Shown here in pieces: positions 49,126 through 58,493 of a stretch of 64,000 bases of DNA; the stretch's first letter is position 1; the number at the start of each line of letters is the position of its first letter. The position numbers were made by a program, and so were the translations under genes. The notes under the pieces are model-generated. The model made no database searches. It was not told where the DNA came from and worked only from the letters and a program-made list of their open reading frames with translations. Source of the stretch: Mesorhizobium sp. 113-3-3 (GTDB lineage Bacteria; Pseudomonadota; Alphaproteobacteria; Rhizobiales; Rhizobiaceae); assembly GCF_016756495.1 (NCBI RefSeq), contig NZ_AP023243.1:5212501-5276500 (forward strand), in the 5' to 3' direction.

Positions 49126-49887
49126 TCAGTTCGTCGCCGCGGCCTTCTTCCTGCGGGTCTTCTTCGGCTTGTCGGTCGTCGCCTTCGGCGCGGTTTCATC
49201 ATAGCCGGCATAGGCCTGATAATCCTGCGCCGTCGGCGCCGGCACCACGATATTGGAATCGGTGAAGACGAACTGGGTGGCGACCGACGGATCGGTGACC
49301 TGAACCTGATACTGGTGGATCTGCGAGTAGAGCACGTCTGTGCCGTGCATCACCGCGGTGCGGATCGGCATGGTGATGGTGCCGGGCGAGAACTTCGGTC
49401 CCGGCACGATCTTGCCGGCGACCGCGATCTTCATCGTCAGTTGTCCGTCGGCGCGGCTGCAATCGCGGGTCACGTCGGCAATCGAGGCCTGATAGATGAT
49501 CCTCTGAGAATCGTCGGGTGCGGCCGCAGCGGCGGCGGCGTCGGCAGCGGCCTGTGCCTGTGCCTCCTGCGCCTGCTGGTCGGCTTCGGCCTGGTTCCTC
49601 GGCTTGCGCATGGGCTTGGACTTCGGCTTCGGCTTCTGGACGTCCTTGGAGTAGGTGTTGAAGAAGGCCGTGCCGTCGCGCACCGTCACGCGCGGGCAAT
49701 AGGCATTCAACTGGCTGGCCAGAATCTTGGGATCCTGCGGAGGTGGCGGCGCGGCTGGATCCTTCTTGCCGCCCAAGCCGAGGTTCAGGATGCCATTGTC
49801 GCCCGATTGGCAGCCGGCGGCGGCGAGCATAAAGCCAGTGAGCGCAAGACCCGCCAAAAAGCGGCCACTTGATGTACGAAACGCCAT
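49126..49887 (-). CDS. Lipoprotein with Lys/Pro and Ala/Gln-rich linker, unknown function
   Basis: 253 residues. A signal peptide ends in the lipobox LAAAGC (Cys26). A soluble part (YCPRVTVRDGTAFFNTYSK) is followed by KPKPKSKPMRKPRNQ and a long Ala/Gln/Glu stretch to about residue 122, then a second folded region (IADVTRDCSRADGQLTMKIAVAGKIVPGPKFSPGTITMPIRTAV). The tail is Lys/Arg-rich. It is probably an envelope protein; I do not recognise a named family. GGGAG lies 5 bases before the ATG. It is divergent from thrC. Confidence 0.75.
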   Translation of the reverse strand: MAFRTSSGRFLAGLALTGFMLAAAGCQSGDNGILNLGLGGKKDPAAPPPPQDPKILASQLNAYCPRVTVRDGTAFFNTYSKDVQKPKPKSKPMRKPRNQAEADQQAQEAQAQAAADAAAAAAAPDDSQRIIYQASIADVTRDCSRADGQLTMKIAVAGKIVPGPKFSPGTITMPIRTAVMHGTDVLYSQIHQYQVQVTDPSVATQFVFTDSNIVVPAPTAQDYQAYAGYDETAPKATTDKPKKTRRKKAAATN

Positions 49888-50017
49888 GAAACTCCCACTT
49901 CCCTCTCGTAAAGCTGGTGACGTATATCAACGGCGCGGCAAAAATGCGACTGGAGCCGGCACAGAAATTAACCACCTTGTGGTGAACGGAAAAGCCAAGC
50001 GGCAACGGGACTGAGAC

Positions 50018-51415
50018 ATGCAATATGTGAGTACGCGCGGGGAAGCACCCGCGCTTGGATTTTCCGATGCCGTGCTGGCGGGGCTGGCGCGCGATGGCGG
50101 GCTTTACGTGCCGCGCGAATGGCCGCAGTTTTCGGCTTCAGAGATCCGCGCCATGCGCGGCCTTGCCTATCCCGACCTCGCCATCCGCGTGCTGTCGCCG
50201 TTCCTTGGCGGCGAAATCCCGGCGCCGGTCTTCGAACGCCTGGTGCGTGAAGCCTATGCCACCTTCCGGCATGAGGCCGTCTGCCCGCTGGTGCAGACCG
50301 GCTCCAACACTTTTGTCCTCGAACTTTTCCATGGGCCTACGCTGGCGTTCAAGGACGTGGCGATGCAGCTGCTCGCCCGGCTGATGGACCATGTGCTTGC
50401 CGAACGCGACCAGCATGCCACCATCGTCGGCGCCACGTCAGGCGACACAGGCGGTGCTGCGATCGACGCCTTTGCCGGGCGCAGCCGCACCGACATCTTC
50501 ATCCTGTTCCCGCATGGCCGTGTCTCGCCGGTGCAGCAGCGACAGATGACGACGTCGAAGGCTGAAAACGTCCACGCGATGGCGATCGAAGGCAATTTCG
50601 ACGACTGCCAGGGCCTGCTTAAGGACATGTTCAACGACCACGCCTTCCGTGACAGGGTGGCGCTGTCAGGGGTCAATTCGATCAACTGGGCCCGCATCAT
50701 GGCCCAGATCGTCTATTATTTCTCCTCGGCCCTGTCGCTCGGCGCGCCGGACAGGCCGGTGTCCTTCACCGTGCCGACCGGCAATTTCGGCGATATCTTC
50801 GCCGGCTATGCCGCCAAGAAGATGGGCCTGCCGATCGAACGGCTGGTCATCGCCACCAACGACAACGACATATTGGCGCGCACCTTCGCCACCGGCGAAT
50901 ACCGCACCAAGGGTGTCTTTGCGACCACCTCGCCATCGATGGACATCCAGGTGTCGTCGAATTTCGAACGCCTGCTGTTCGAAGCCTCCAACCGCGACGC
51001 GGCGACCGTGCGGCGTTACATGGACGGCCTGAAGCAGTCCGGCGCCTTCACCATAGAAGCCGGCGAAATCAATGGGATGCGCTCCGAATTCGATGCCGGC
51101 CGCGCCACCATGGACGAGGTCGCCGCCACCATCCGCTCGACGCTCGCGGCCAGCAACTACCTGCTCGATCCGCATACCGCCGCGGCCATGCATGTCGCGG
51201 CCGGCAAGGCATCGGGCGCCGTGCCGATGGTGGTGCTGGGCACTGCCCATCCGGCAAAATTCCCGGGCGCCGTCGAGGCCGCCAGCGGTGTCTCACCCGC
51301 CCTGCCCGCATGGCTAGGCGGATTGATGACATTTGAGGAAAAATACACGGTACTTCCATCCGACCTGAAAATGGTGGAAGATTACGTCAGCCGCCGCGCG
51401 CGGGCGGCGCGTTAG
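50018..51415 (+). CDS. thrC: Threonine synthase
   Basis: 465 residues, the long bacterial/fungal type. MQYVSTRGEAPALGFSDAVLAGLARDGGLYVP is the family start, the PLP lysine is in HGPTLAFKDVAMQ, and GATSGDTGGAAIDAF and TVPTGNFGDIFAGY are cofactor-binding loops. It converts O-phosphohomoserine to threonine; the kinase ThrB is encoded at 60129. The M16 peptidase gene begins 14 bases downstream and is likely on the same transcript. Confidence 0.97.
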   Translation: MQYVSTRGEAPALGFSDAVLAGLARDGGLYVPREWPQFSASEIRAMRGLAYPDLAIRVLSPFLGGEIPAPVFERLVREAYATFRHEAVCPLVQTGSNTFVLELFHGPTLAFKDVAMQLLARLMDHVLAERDQHATIVGATSGDTGGAAIDAFAGRSRTDIFILFPHGRVSPVQQRQMTTSKAENVHAMAIEGNFDDCQGLLKDMFNDHAFRDRVALSGVNSINWARIMAQIVYYFSSALSLGAPDRPVSFTVPTGNFGDIFAGYAAKKMGLPIERLVIATNDNDILARTFATGEYRTKGVFATTSPSMDIQVSSNFERLLFEASNRDAATVRRYMDGLKQSGAFTIEAGEINGMRSEFDAGRATMDEVAATIRSTLAASNYLLDPHTAAAMHVAAGKASGAVPMVVLGTAHPAKFPGAVEAASGVSPALPAWLGGLMTFEEKYTVLPSDLKMVEDYVSRRARAAR

Positions 51416-51429
51416 GGAGTACGAACCAT

Positions 51430-52722
51430 ATGGGTGTTGAGGTAAGCCGTCTGTCGAACGGCCTGACAGTCGCCACCGAAACCCTTCCAAGTATCGAATC
51501 GGTTGCTCTTGGTGCCTGGGTCAAGTCGGGTGCCCGCAATGAACGTGACGACGAGCATGGCATGGCCCATCTGCTCGAGCACATGGCGTTCAAGGGCACG
51601 AAGCGGCGAAGCGCCTTCGAAATCGCCTCGGAAATCGAGGATGTCGGAGGCGAGATCAACGCCGCCACGAGCGTCGAGACCACCTCCTACTACGCCAGGG
51701 TGCTCAGCGATGACGTGCCGCTGGCCGTCGACATCCTTGCCGACATCCTGCAGGAGTCCGAATTCGACCCGCAGGAGCTCGAGCGCGAGCAGCACGTCAT
51801 CCTGCAGGAGATCGGCGCTGCGCACGATACGCCAGACGACATTGTCTTCGACCGTTTCACCGAGACGGCCTTTCGCCACCAGACCATCGGCCGCTCGATC
51901 CTGGGCACGCCGGAAACCGTCAAATCCTTCACGTCCAAGCAGTTGCACGATTTCATCGAACGCCAATATGGCGCCGAGCGGATGGTGATCGTGGCTGCCG
52001 GTGACATCAAGCACGACAATTTCGTGCGCGAGGTGGAGAAGCAGCTCGGCGGCTTCCGCAGCAAGGCCGACAGCACCATCCCGCAATATGCGCAATATGT
52101 CGGTGGCGATTTCCGCGAGGACCGCGACCTGATGGACGCGCAGATCGTGCTGGGCTTCGAGGGCCGCGCCTACCATGTGCGCGACTTCTACGCCTCGCAG
52201 GTGCTGTCGATGATCCTCGGCGGCGGCATGTCGTCGCGCCTGTTCCAGGAAGTCCGCGAGAAACGCGGCCTGTGCTACTCGGTCTATGCCTTCCACTGGG
52301 GCTTTTCAGACACCGGCATTTTCGGCGTCCACGCCGCGACGGGCCAGAGCGACATCGCCGAACTCGTACCTGTCATCATCGACGAGTTGCAGAAGGCCGG
52401 CGAGAACATCCTGCAGGAAGAACTCGATCGCGCGCGTGCGCAGTATCGCGCCGGGCTGATCATGTCCGCCGAAAGCCCGGCCAGCCGCGCCTCGCAGATC
52501 GCAAGGCAATTGCTTTTGTTCGGCAGGCCGATCGCCAAGGAGGAATTGATGGAGCGCCTGTCGGCGCTGACGGTCGAACGGCTGACCGACCTGTCGTCGC
52601 GGATGTTCTCGACCAAGCCGACGCTTACCGCTGTCGGGCCCGTGGGTACGCTGGCACCATATGAGGCGATCCTCGATTCGCTTCCGGGCACGCAGACCAC
52701 GGCCCGCAGGCTCGCCGTCTAA
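51430..52722 (+). CDS. M16 family zinc peptidase (mitochondrial processing peptidase-like)
   Basis: 430 residues. The inverted zinc motif is His47-L-L-E-His51 in HGMAHLLEHMAFKGT, with the downstream glutamate in ELEREQHVILQEI, and the second half has a matching non-catalytic M16 fold (ILGGGMSSRLFQEVREKRGLCYSVY). Alphaproteobacterial members are the closest relatives of the mitochondrial processing peptidase. Its native substrates are unknown. AGGGAG with 9-base spacing precedes the ATG. It follows thrC closely. Confidence 0.93.
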   Translation: MGVEVSRLSNGLTVATETLPSIESVALGAWVKSGARNERDDEHGMAHLLEHMAFKGTKRRSAFEIASEIEDVGGEINAATSVETTSYYARVLSDDVPLAVDILADILQESEFDPQELEREQHVILQEIGAAHDTPDDIVFDRFTETAFRHQTIGRSILGTPETVKSFTSKQLHDFIERQYGAERMVIVAAGDIKHDNFVREVEKQLGGFRSKADSTIPQYAQYVGGDFREDRDLMDAQIVLGFEGRAYHVRDFYASQVLSMILGGGMSSRLFQEVREKRGLCYSVYAFHWGFSDTGIFGVHAATGQSDIAELVPVIIDELQKAGENILQEELDRARAQYRAGLIMSAESPASRASQIARQLLLFGRPIAKEELMERLSALTVERLTDLSSRMFSTKPTLTAVGPVGTLAPYEAILDSLPGTQTTARRLAV

Positions 52723-52736
52723 GTCCCCCAGGCGTC

Positions 52737-53333
52737 GTGTTCGCGCTCCCTTTCTTTCGCCGTGACCTGCCGGCGCTGAAGGGCAATCTCGTCACGTTGC
52801 GCGTGCCATACACCAACGACTATCGGGAATGGTCGGTGCTGCGCGGCGAAAGCCGGGCCTTCCTGGAGCCATGGGAGCCGCGCTGGACCCCCGACGAGCT
52901 CGACCGCACGGCATGGCGCCTGCGCATCAGCCGTTATCGCGAAGATTATGCGCAGGGAACCGCGATCGCCTTCTTCATCTTCGAGAAGTCGAGCGGCAAG
53001 CTGGCCGGCGGCATCACGCTCGGCAACATACGCCACGGTGTCTCCCAAAGCGGCCATGTCGGCTACTGGATCGGCGAGCGCTTCGGTGGCCGCGGGCTGA
53101 TGACCGACGCGGTCAAGGTGGTGGCTCGCTTCGCCTTCGATACGCTGAGGTTGCACCGGATCGAGGCGGCCTGTATTCCCGACAACATCCGGTCGATCCG
53201 CGTGCTTGAAAAAGCCGGATTCCGGCGCGAAGGACTGTTACGATCCTATCTCAGGATCAACGGCATCTGGCAGGACCACTATCTCTACGCCCGGATCGCG
53301 GACGATCCGCTGGACGCAGGAACGAAGGACTGA
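52737..53333 (+). CDS. GNAT acetyltransferase (RimJ-like)
   Basis: 198 residues from a GTG start. VTLRVPYTNDYREWSVLRGESRAFLEPWEPRWTPDELDR is the RimJ/RimL-type beginning, GHVGYWIGERFGGRGLMTDAVKVVARFAFDTL is the acetyl-CoA-binding motif A, and RIEAACIPDNIRSIRVLEKAGFRREGLLRSYLRING follows. It may acetylate the N terminus of a ribosomal protein. It lies 14 bases after the peptidase and 3 bases before the GGDEF/EAL gene. Confidence 0.92.
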   Translation: MFALPFFRRDLPALKGNLVTLRVPYTNDYREWSVLRGESRAFLEPWEPRWTPDELDRTAWRLRISRYREDYAQGTAIAFFIFEKSSGKLAGGITLGNIRHGVSQSGHVGYWIGERFGGRGLMTDAVKVVARFAFDTLRLHRIEAACIPDNIRSIRVLEKAGFRREGLLRSYLRINGIWQDHYLYARIADDPLDAGTKD

Positions 53334-53336
53334 TTT

Positions 53337-56225
53337 TTGACGAATTTCCTGCGAAACGGGCCGCTGTTCGCCTTTGTCCTCGCGGCAATCCTGACGCTGT
53401 GCGCGGCTTCGTCGGCCTTTGCCGTCGAACCGATCAAGATTGCCCGCGACGATGTCGCGCTCGACCTGTCGCGCGCCTTCGAGATCTACCGCAACCAGGG
53501 TGAGAACTTTCAGGTGTCGACCGCGCCCGGGCCGGACGGCATCGTGCGGCGCATCGAGGTCGAGGCCAATGACGCACGCTCGACCGGCGACTGGGCGGTG
53601 TTCGCGCTGGCCAACACCACCGACCAGCAGCTCGACAGGCTGATCGTGGCGCCGCATTTCCGGCTGGTCAATTCCGGCATCTTCTGGCCCGATCTCGGCG
53701 CCACCCGTATTGCAGCTATCACGCCCAGCGAGGGCTTCGCGCTCGACCGCCAGACCAGCCCCGACGCCGACGTGTTCCGGGTGACGCTGAACCCGGGAAC
53801 GGTGATCACCTTCATCGCCGAACTTGCCTCGCCCAAGCTGCCGCAGGTCTATCTGTGGGAGCCGGAAGCCTATAAGGACTCGGTCAACTCCTACACGCTG
53901 TTTCGCGGCATCGTCATCGGCATTGCAGGCCTTCTGGCGCTGTTCCTGACCATCCTCTTCGTCGTCAAGGGAACCTCGATGTTCCCGGCGACCGCGGCCC
54001 TTGCCTGGGCGGTGCTTGCCTATATCTGCGTCGATTTCGGCTTCCTCAACAAGGTCATCGAGATTTCGCCCGGCAATGAGCAGATGTGGCGGGCGGGAAC
54101 GGAGGTGGCGCTTGCAGCGACATTCGTGGTCTTCCTGTTCGCCTATCTCAACCTCAACCGCTGGCATGGCCATTTCAGCTATGGCGCGCTGGTCTGGATC
54201 CTCGGGCTGGTGCTGATTGCGGGCGTCGCCATCGTCGATCCGGCGGTAGCCGCCGGCATCGCCCGCATCTCCTTTGCGGCAACAGCTTTGACCGGGCTGG
54301 GCCTGATCATCTTCCTCGGGATACGCGGCTATGACCGCGCTATCATGCTGGTGCCCAGTTGGGTCATGGTGCTGTTGTGGCTATGCGGGTCGTGGATGGC
54401 GATCACCGGCATGCTCGACAACGACATCGCCCAGCCGGCGCTCGGCGGCGGGCTGATCCTGATCATCCTGCTCATCGGCTTCACCGTCATGCAGCACGCC
54501 TTTGCCGGCGGCGCGCTGCATCAGGGGCTGTTCTCCGACCTCGAACGCCAGGCGCTGGCGGTTGCCGGGTCGGGCGACACGGTGTGGGACTGGGACGTGC
54601 TGCGCGACCGCGTCGTCACCAAGCCCGATGTCAGCATTCAGCTCGGCCTGGCGCCCAACAGTCTTGGGGGTGCGGCGCGCAACTGGCTGCCGGTGCTGCA
54701 TGCCGACGACCGCGACACGTTCCGCACGACGCTCGACGTGGTGCTGGAGCACCGGCGCGGCCGGGTGGCGCAGAATTTCCGCCTGCGCGGCGCCGACGGG
54801 CACTATCACTGGTTCGCCTTGCGGGCGCGGCCGGTCATCGGATCGGACGGCGAGGTCATACGCTGCGTCGGCACCATGGTCGACGTCACAGAGCAGAAGA
54901 AGTCCGAGGAACGGCTGCTGCACGACGCCGTGCACGACAATCTGACCGGCCTGCCGAACCGCGAATTGTTCATGAACCGGCTGGAAGCGATCATCTCGAT
55001 CGCCCGCACCGAAGAGAAGGTGCGCCCGACCGTCTTCGTCATCGACATCGACCGCTTCAAGCAGGTCAATGACGGGCTCGGCATCTCGGCCGGCGACACC
55101 ATCCTGCTGACCATCGCGCGCCGCCTGCACCGGTTGCTCAAGCCGAAGGATTCGCTGTCGCGCTTTGCCGGCGACCAGTTCGCGCTGATGCTGTTGTCCG
55201 AACAGGACCCTGCCCGCATCGCCGGCGTGGCGGACGCCATCAAGCATGCGATCAACAACCCGATCACCTTCGCCAAGCGCGAGATCGTGCTGACCGCCTC
55301 GATCGGCCTGATCACCTGGACCTCGGCGCAGACCTCGGCCGAGGACATGGTCAAGGACGCCGAGCTTGCCATGCATCAGGCCAAGCGTTTCGGCGGCGAC
55401 AGGATCGAGCCGTTCCGCCCGGCCTTCCGCACCGTCGGCACCGACCGGCTGCAGTTCGAATCCGACTTGCGGCGCGCCATCGAGCGGCGCGAATTCACCC
55501 TTGCCTACCAGCCGATCGTTCGGCTGGAGGACGGCAGCGTCGCCGGCTTCGAAGCCCTGCTGCGCTGGGACCATCCGCGCCGCGGTATGATCCCGCCGGC
55601 GGATTTCATCCCGGTCGCCGAAAGCTGCGGGCTGATCGTGCAGCTTGGGCTGTTCGCCATGCAGCAGGCAGCCGAGGACCTGGCCGGATGGCAAAAGCAG
55701 ATCGGCGATGCGCCGCTGTCGGTCTCGGTCAATCTGTCCAGCCGCCAGTTGATCCGCCGCGACCTGGTCAGCGATGTCCGCTCGGTCATTGCGCGGGCCA
55801 ATCTGAAGCCGCGCTGTTTCCGGCTCGAGCTCACCGAGTCCCTGGTCATGGACAATCCCGAGCAGACGGCGCACGTGCTGACCAAGCTGAAGCAGCTCGG
55901 CATCGGCCTGTCGCTGGACGATTTCGGCACGGGCTATTCCTCGCTCGCCTACCTGACGCGGTTCCCATTCGACACGATCAAGATCGACAAGAGCTTTGTC
56001 GACGACAGCACGCCGAAGCGCGCCGTGCTGCTCAAATCCATGGTCAACATGGCGCATGAGCTCGGCCTGTCGGTGGTCGCCGAGGGCATCTCGGACGAAC
56101 GCGATGCGCTGGAACTGCGCCAGATGGGCTGCGAATATGTGCAGAGCTTCATGTTCGGCGCGCCGATGCCGGGCGACCAGGTGCTGAAGACGCTGAAGGA
56201 ACAGTATCCGCTGACGCAGGCTTAG
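53337..56225 (+). CDS. 7TM sensor - PAS - GGDEF - EAL cyclic di-GMP protein
   Basis: 962 residues from a TTG start (AAGGA, 8-base spacing). A signal segment ends SSAFA, then a periplasmic domain (about 28-180), seven membrane helices (about 183-385), a PAS domain (about 400-520), a GGDEF domain whose motif reads AGDQF (611-615) and an EAL domain with intact FEALLRWDHP (Glu739) and DDFGTGYSSL near 861. It likely degrades cyclic di-GMP in response to an envelope signal, while the GGDEF half is unlikely to synthesise it and may bind GTP. Confidence 0.93.
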   Translation: MTNFLRNGPLFAFVLAAILTLCAASSAFAVEPIKIARDDVALDLSRAFEIYRNQGENFQVSTAPGPDGIVRRIEVEANDARSTGDWAVFALANTTDQQLDRLIVAPHFRLVNSGIFWPDLGATRIAAITPSEGFALDRQTSPDADVFRVTLNPGTVITFIAELASPKLPQVYLWEPEAYKDSVNSYTLFRGIVIGIAGLLALFLTILFVVKGTSMFPATAALAWAVLAYICVDFGFLNKVIEISPGNEQMWRAGTEVALAATFVVFLFAYLNLNRWHGHFSYGALVWILGLVLIAGVAIVDPAVAAGIARISFAATALTGLGLIIFLGIRGYDRAIMLVPSWVMVLLWLCGSWMAITGMLDNDIAQPALGGGLILIILLIGFTVMQHAFAGGALHQGLFSDLERQALAVAGSGDTVWDWDVLRDRVVTKPDVSIQLGLAPNSLGGAARNWLPVLHADDRDTFRTTLDVVLEHRRGRVAQNFRLRGADGHYHWFALRARPVIGSDGEVIRCVGTMVDVTEQKKSEERLLHDAVHDNLTGLPNRELFMNRLEAIISIARTEEKVRPTVFVIDIDRFKQVNDGLGISAGDTILLTIARRLHRLLKPKDSLSRFAGDQFALMLLSEQDPARIAGVADAIKHAINNPITFAKREIVLTASIGLITWTSAQTSAEDMVKDAELAMHQAKRFGGDRIEPFRPAFRTVGTDRLQFESDLRRAIERREFTLAYQPIVRLEDGSVAGFEALLRWDHPRRGMIPPADFIPVAESCGLIVQLGLFAMQQAAEDLAGWQKQIGDAPLSVSVNLSSRQLIRRDLVSDVRSVIARANLKPRCFRLELTESLVMDNPEQTAHVLTKLKQLGIGLSLDDFGTGYSSLAYLTRFPFDTIKIDKSFVDDSTPKRAVLLKSMVNMAHELGLSVVAEGISDERDALELRQMGCEYVQSFMFGAPMPGDQVLKTLKEQYPLTQA

Positions 56226-56249
56226 AGGCCTCTGCGCCGGCGTTATGGG

Positions 56250-56858
56250 TCAGGCGTGCCCGGCAGCCAGGCTCAAATGCGCCAGATCGATGCCGATCGA
56301 GGCGAGGATGCGGTCGTATTTGCGCTCGATGTCGGCGTCGAAGAGAAGCTCGGGACTGGCCGGGCAGGTCAGCCAGCCATTCTCGGCGATCTCGGTTTCC
56401 AGCTGGCCGGCGCCCCAGCCGGAATAGCCGAGCGCCATCAGCGCGTGACGCGGGCCGCGGCCCGACGATATGGCGCGCAAAATGTCGACCGTCGCGGTCA
56501 GGCAGATATCGTCGGAAACGGTCAGCGACGATTCCACGCGGTAATCGCCCGAATGCAGGACGAAGCCGCGGCTGCGATCGACAGGCCCGCCATTGCGCAC
56601 GACGAAATCGCGGGCCTGCGCCGGCAGGCGGATCGCCTCCTGCTCGTTCATGATGCCGAGTTGCACCAGAAGGTCGGGAAACAGCATCTGCTGTGTCTGG
56701 TTGATGATCAGGCCCATCGCGCCTTCGTCGCTGTGCGCGCAGATGTAGATGACCGAGCGCGTGAAACGATCGTCCTTCATGCCGGGCATGGCAATCAGGA
56801 ACTGATCATCGAGAAAGCCGCGTCCAGCAGCCGTCTTCTTGTGGCGCAACAAATCCAT
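56250..56858 (-). CDS. YqgE/AlgH family protein
   Basis: 202 residues from ATG 56858; the open frame extends to 56942 without family similarity. [42 protein letters not shown] is the diagnostic start, followed by [20 protein letters not shown] and [26 protein letters not shown]. The family is a conserved cytosolic protein of unknown biochemical role. It is convergent with the GGDEF/EAL gene and divergent from the DsbD-N-like gene. Confidence 0.94.
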   Translation of the reverse strand: MDLLRHKKTAAGRGFLDDQFLIAMPGMKDDRFTRSVIYICAHSDEGAMGLIINQTQQMLFPDLLVQLGIMNEQEAIRLPAQARDFVVRNGGPVDRSRGFVLHSGDYRVESSLTVSDDICLTATVDILRAISSGRGPRHALMALGYSGWGAGQLETEIAENGWLTCPASPELLFDADIERKYDRILASIGIDLAHLSLAAGHA

Positions 56859-57028
56859 GACAGGGAAGGTACCGTGTTTCCCCGACGCCGAAAAGATGCG
56901 CCGCGCCTGATTCGACCAAAGCCCATGATGCCAGGCCGTCATGGCTTGCCCGCGAGGTCACGCAAATATGATATCAACAAAGCCCTGAGAACATAGCGCG
57001 GCCACGAACGGACGATCAAATCACCGCC

Positions 57029-57835
57029 ATGCAAAGCTTGAAAATCCTGCTGCTCGGCGCCGCCATCGGATCGGCGAGCGCTCTCCCCGCCTCCGCCTCC
57101 TCGTCAGCCTGGTATAACAGCGAAGGCGGCAAGGTGCGGCTGGTGACATCAGGCAAGCCCGACGAGGCCGGCCGCATCCAGGGCGTTCTCGACATCGCGC
57201 TCAAGCCGGGCTGGAAGACCTATTGGCGTGATCCGGGCGACGCCGGTGTGCCGCCGCAGCTCGGTGTTTCGGCCAGCACCAATATTGCCGATGCCACAAT
57301 CTCGTTTCCGGCACCCCAACGCCACGACGATGGTTATGGCAAATGGGCAGGCTATAATTATCCCGTCTCTCTGCCGGTGGTGTTCACGCTGTCGGAAGCG
57401 AAGGATCCGGCCGTCATTGACGCCGACGTCTTCCTCGGCATTTGCGAAACGATCTGCATACCGGTGCAGACGCGGTTGACGGTCGACCCCGGTTCCGACC
57501 CCGATAATGCGGACGATGCAGCCCTGGTGAAGGCGAGTTTCGCGGCGTTGCCGGCGCCCGCGAGATCGGATTTCGGCATCAACGTCCTGCCGGGCGATCA
57601 CGAGACGCTGGTTGTCGAGGCGAGTTTTCCTGGTGCCTCCGAGGCGGCGGATTTCTTCGTCGCCGGCGAGCGCGACTACATGTTCGGCGCCCCTTCCCGC
57701 AGCGAGAAGGACGGCAAGCTGATCTTCACCGTGCCGATCCTCGACCGCCCTTCGACGACGCCGACGGATGGCGGGCTTCACTACACGCTGACGAGTTCGA
57801 CGGGCGCGGTCGAAGGGCTGTTGCCTTTCCCTTGA
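57029..57835 (+). CDS. Periplasmic DsbD N-terminal-like protein
   Basis: 268 residues with a signal peptide (1-22, ending LPASAS). LDIALKPGWKTYWRDPGDAGVPPQL and GYNYPVSLPVVFTLSEAKDPAVIDADVFLGICETICIPVQTRLTV match the ScsB/DsbD N-terminal immunoglobulin-like domain, with the cysteine pair C-E-T-I-C. There is no membrane or C-terminal thioredoxin part, so it is a stand-alone periplasmic reductase-partner domain. It precedes the peroxiredoxin by 83 bases, hinting at a shared redox role. Confidence 0.85.
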   Translation: MQSLKILLLGAAIGSASALPASASSSAWYNSEGGKVRLVTSGKPDEAGRIQGVLDIALKPGWKTYWRDPGDAGVPPQLGVSASTNIADATISFPAPQRHDDGYGKWAGYNYPVSLPVVFTLSEAKDPAVIDADVFLGICETICIPVQTRLTVDPGSDPDNADDAALVKASFAALPAPARSDFGINVLPGDHETLVVEASFPGASEAADFFVAGERDYMFGAPSRSEKDGKLIFTVPILDRPSTTPTDGGLHYTLTSSTGAVEGLLPFP

Positions 57836-57918
57836 TCCAGTCTGCCCGAACGGTTGCAGGACGCCGCTGAGTTCGCTACGCAAGCATGCATCCTTCCCAT
57901 TCCCCAAGCGAGGAACTC

Positions 57919-58401
57919 ATGACCATTTCCGTTGGCGACAAGCTGCCCGAGGTGACCTTCAAGACGATGACCGCCGACGGCGCCAAGGCGATCACCTCGG
58001 CCGAGATTTTCCCGGGCAAGAAAGTGGTTCTGTTCGGTGTTCCCGGCGCCTTCACGCCGACCTGCAGCAACAACCATCTGCCCGGCTATCTCGAAAACCA
58101 TGACGCCATCCTGGCCCGCGGCGTCGACACCATCGCCGTCGTTTCGGTCAACGACGTTCATGTCATGGGCGCCTGGGCGCACTTCACCGGCGGCGAAGGC
58201 AAGATCCTGTTCCTCGCCGACGGCAGTGGTGATTTCGCCAAGGCGGTCGGGCTCGACAACGACCTCTCCGCAGCCGGCATGGGCCTGCGCTCCAAGCGGT
58301 TTTCGATGATCGTCGACGACGGCAAGGTCACCGCGCTCAATGTCGAGACCAAGCCCGGAGTAGACGAGTCCGGCGCGGCTCACATTCTCGGGCAGCTCTG
58401 A
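57919..58401 (+). CDS. Peroxiredoxin (Prx5 type)
   Basis: 160 residues from ATG 57919; GAGGAA precedes it by 4 bases. The peroxidatic cysteine is Cys49 in GVPGAFTPTCSNNHLPGYLE, followed by the conserved VVSVNDVHVMGAW. Prx5-type enzymes reduce hydrogen peroxide and organic hydroperoxides with glutathione/glutaredoxin or thioredoxin. No second conserved cysteine is seen, so a one-Cys mechanism is likely. Confidence 0.93.
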   Translation: MTISVGDKLPEVTFKTMTADGAKAITSAEIFPGKKVVLFGVPGAFTPTCSNNHLPGYLENHDAILARGVDTIAVVSVNDVHVMGAWAHFTGGEGKILFLADGSGDFAKAVGLDNDLSAAGMGLRSKRFSMIVDDGKVTALNVETKPGVDESGAAHILGQL

Positions 58402-58493
58402 GCTTCAACGGTCGCATCGGGCGAGGCGGCACGGCCGGCCTTGCCCGATAACCGCTTGTATTCCAGAACTGCCGGCTTTCGGGGGATCCAACG

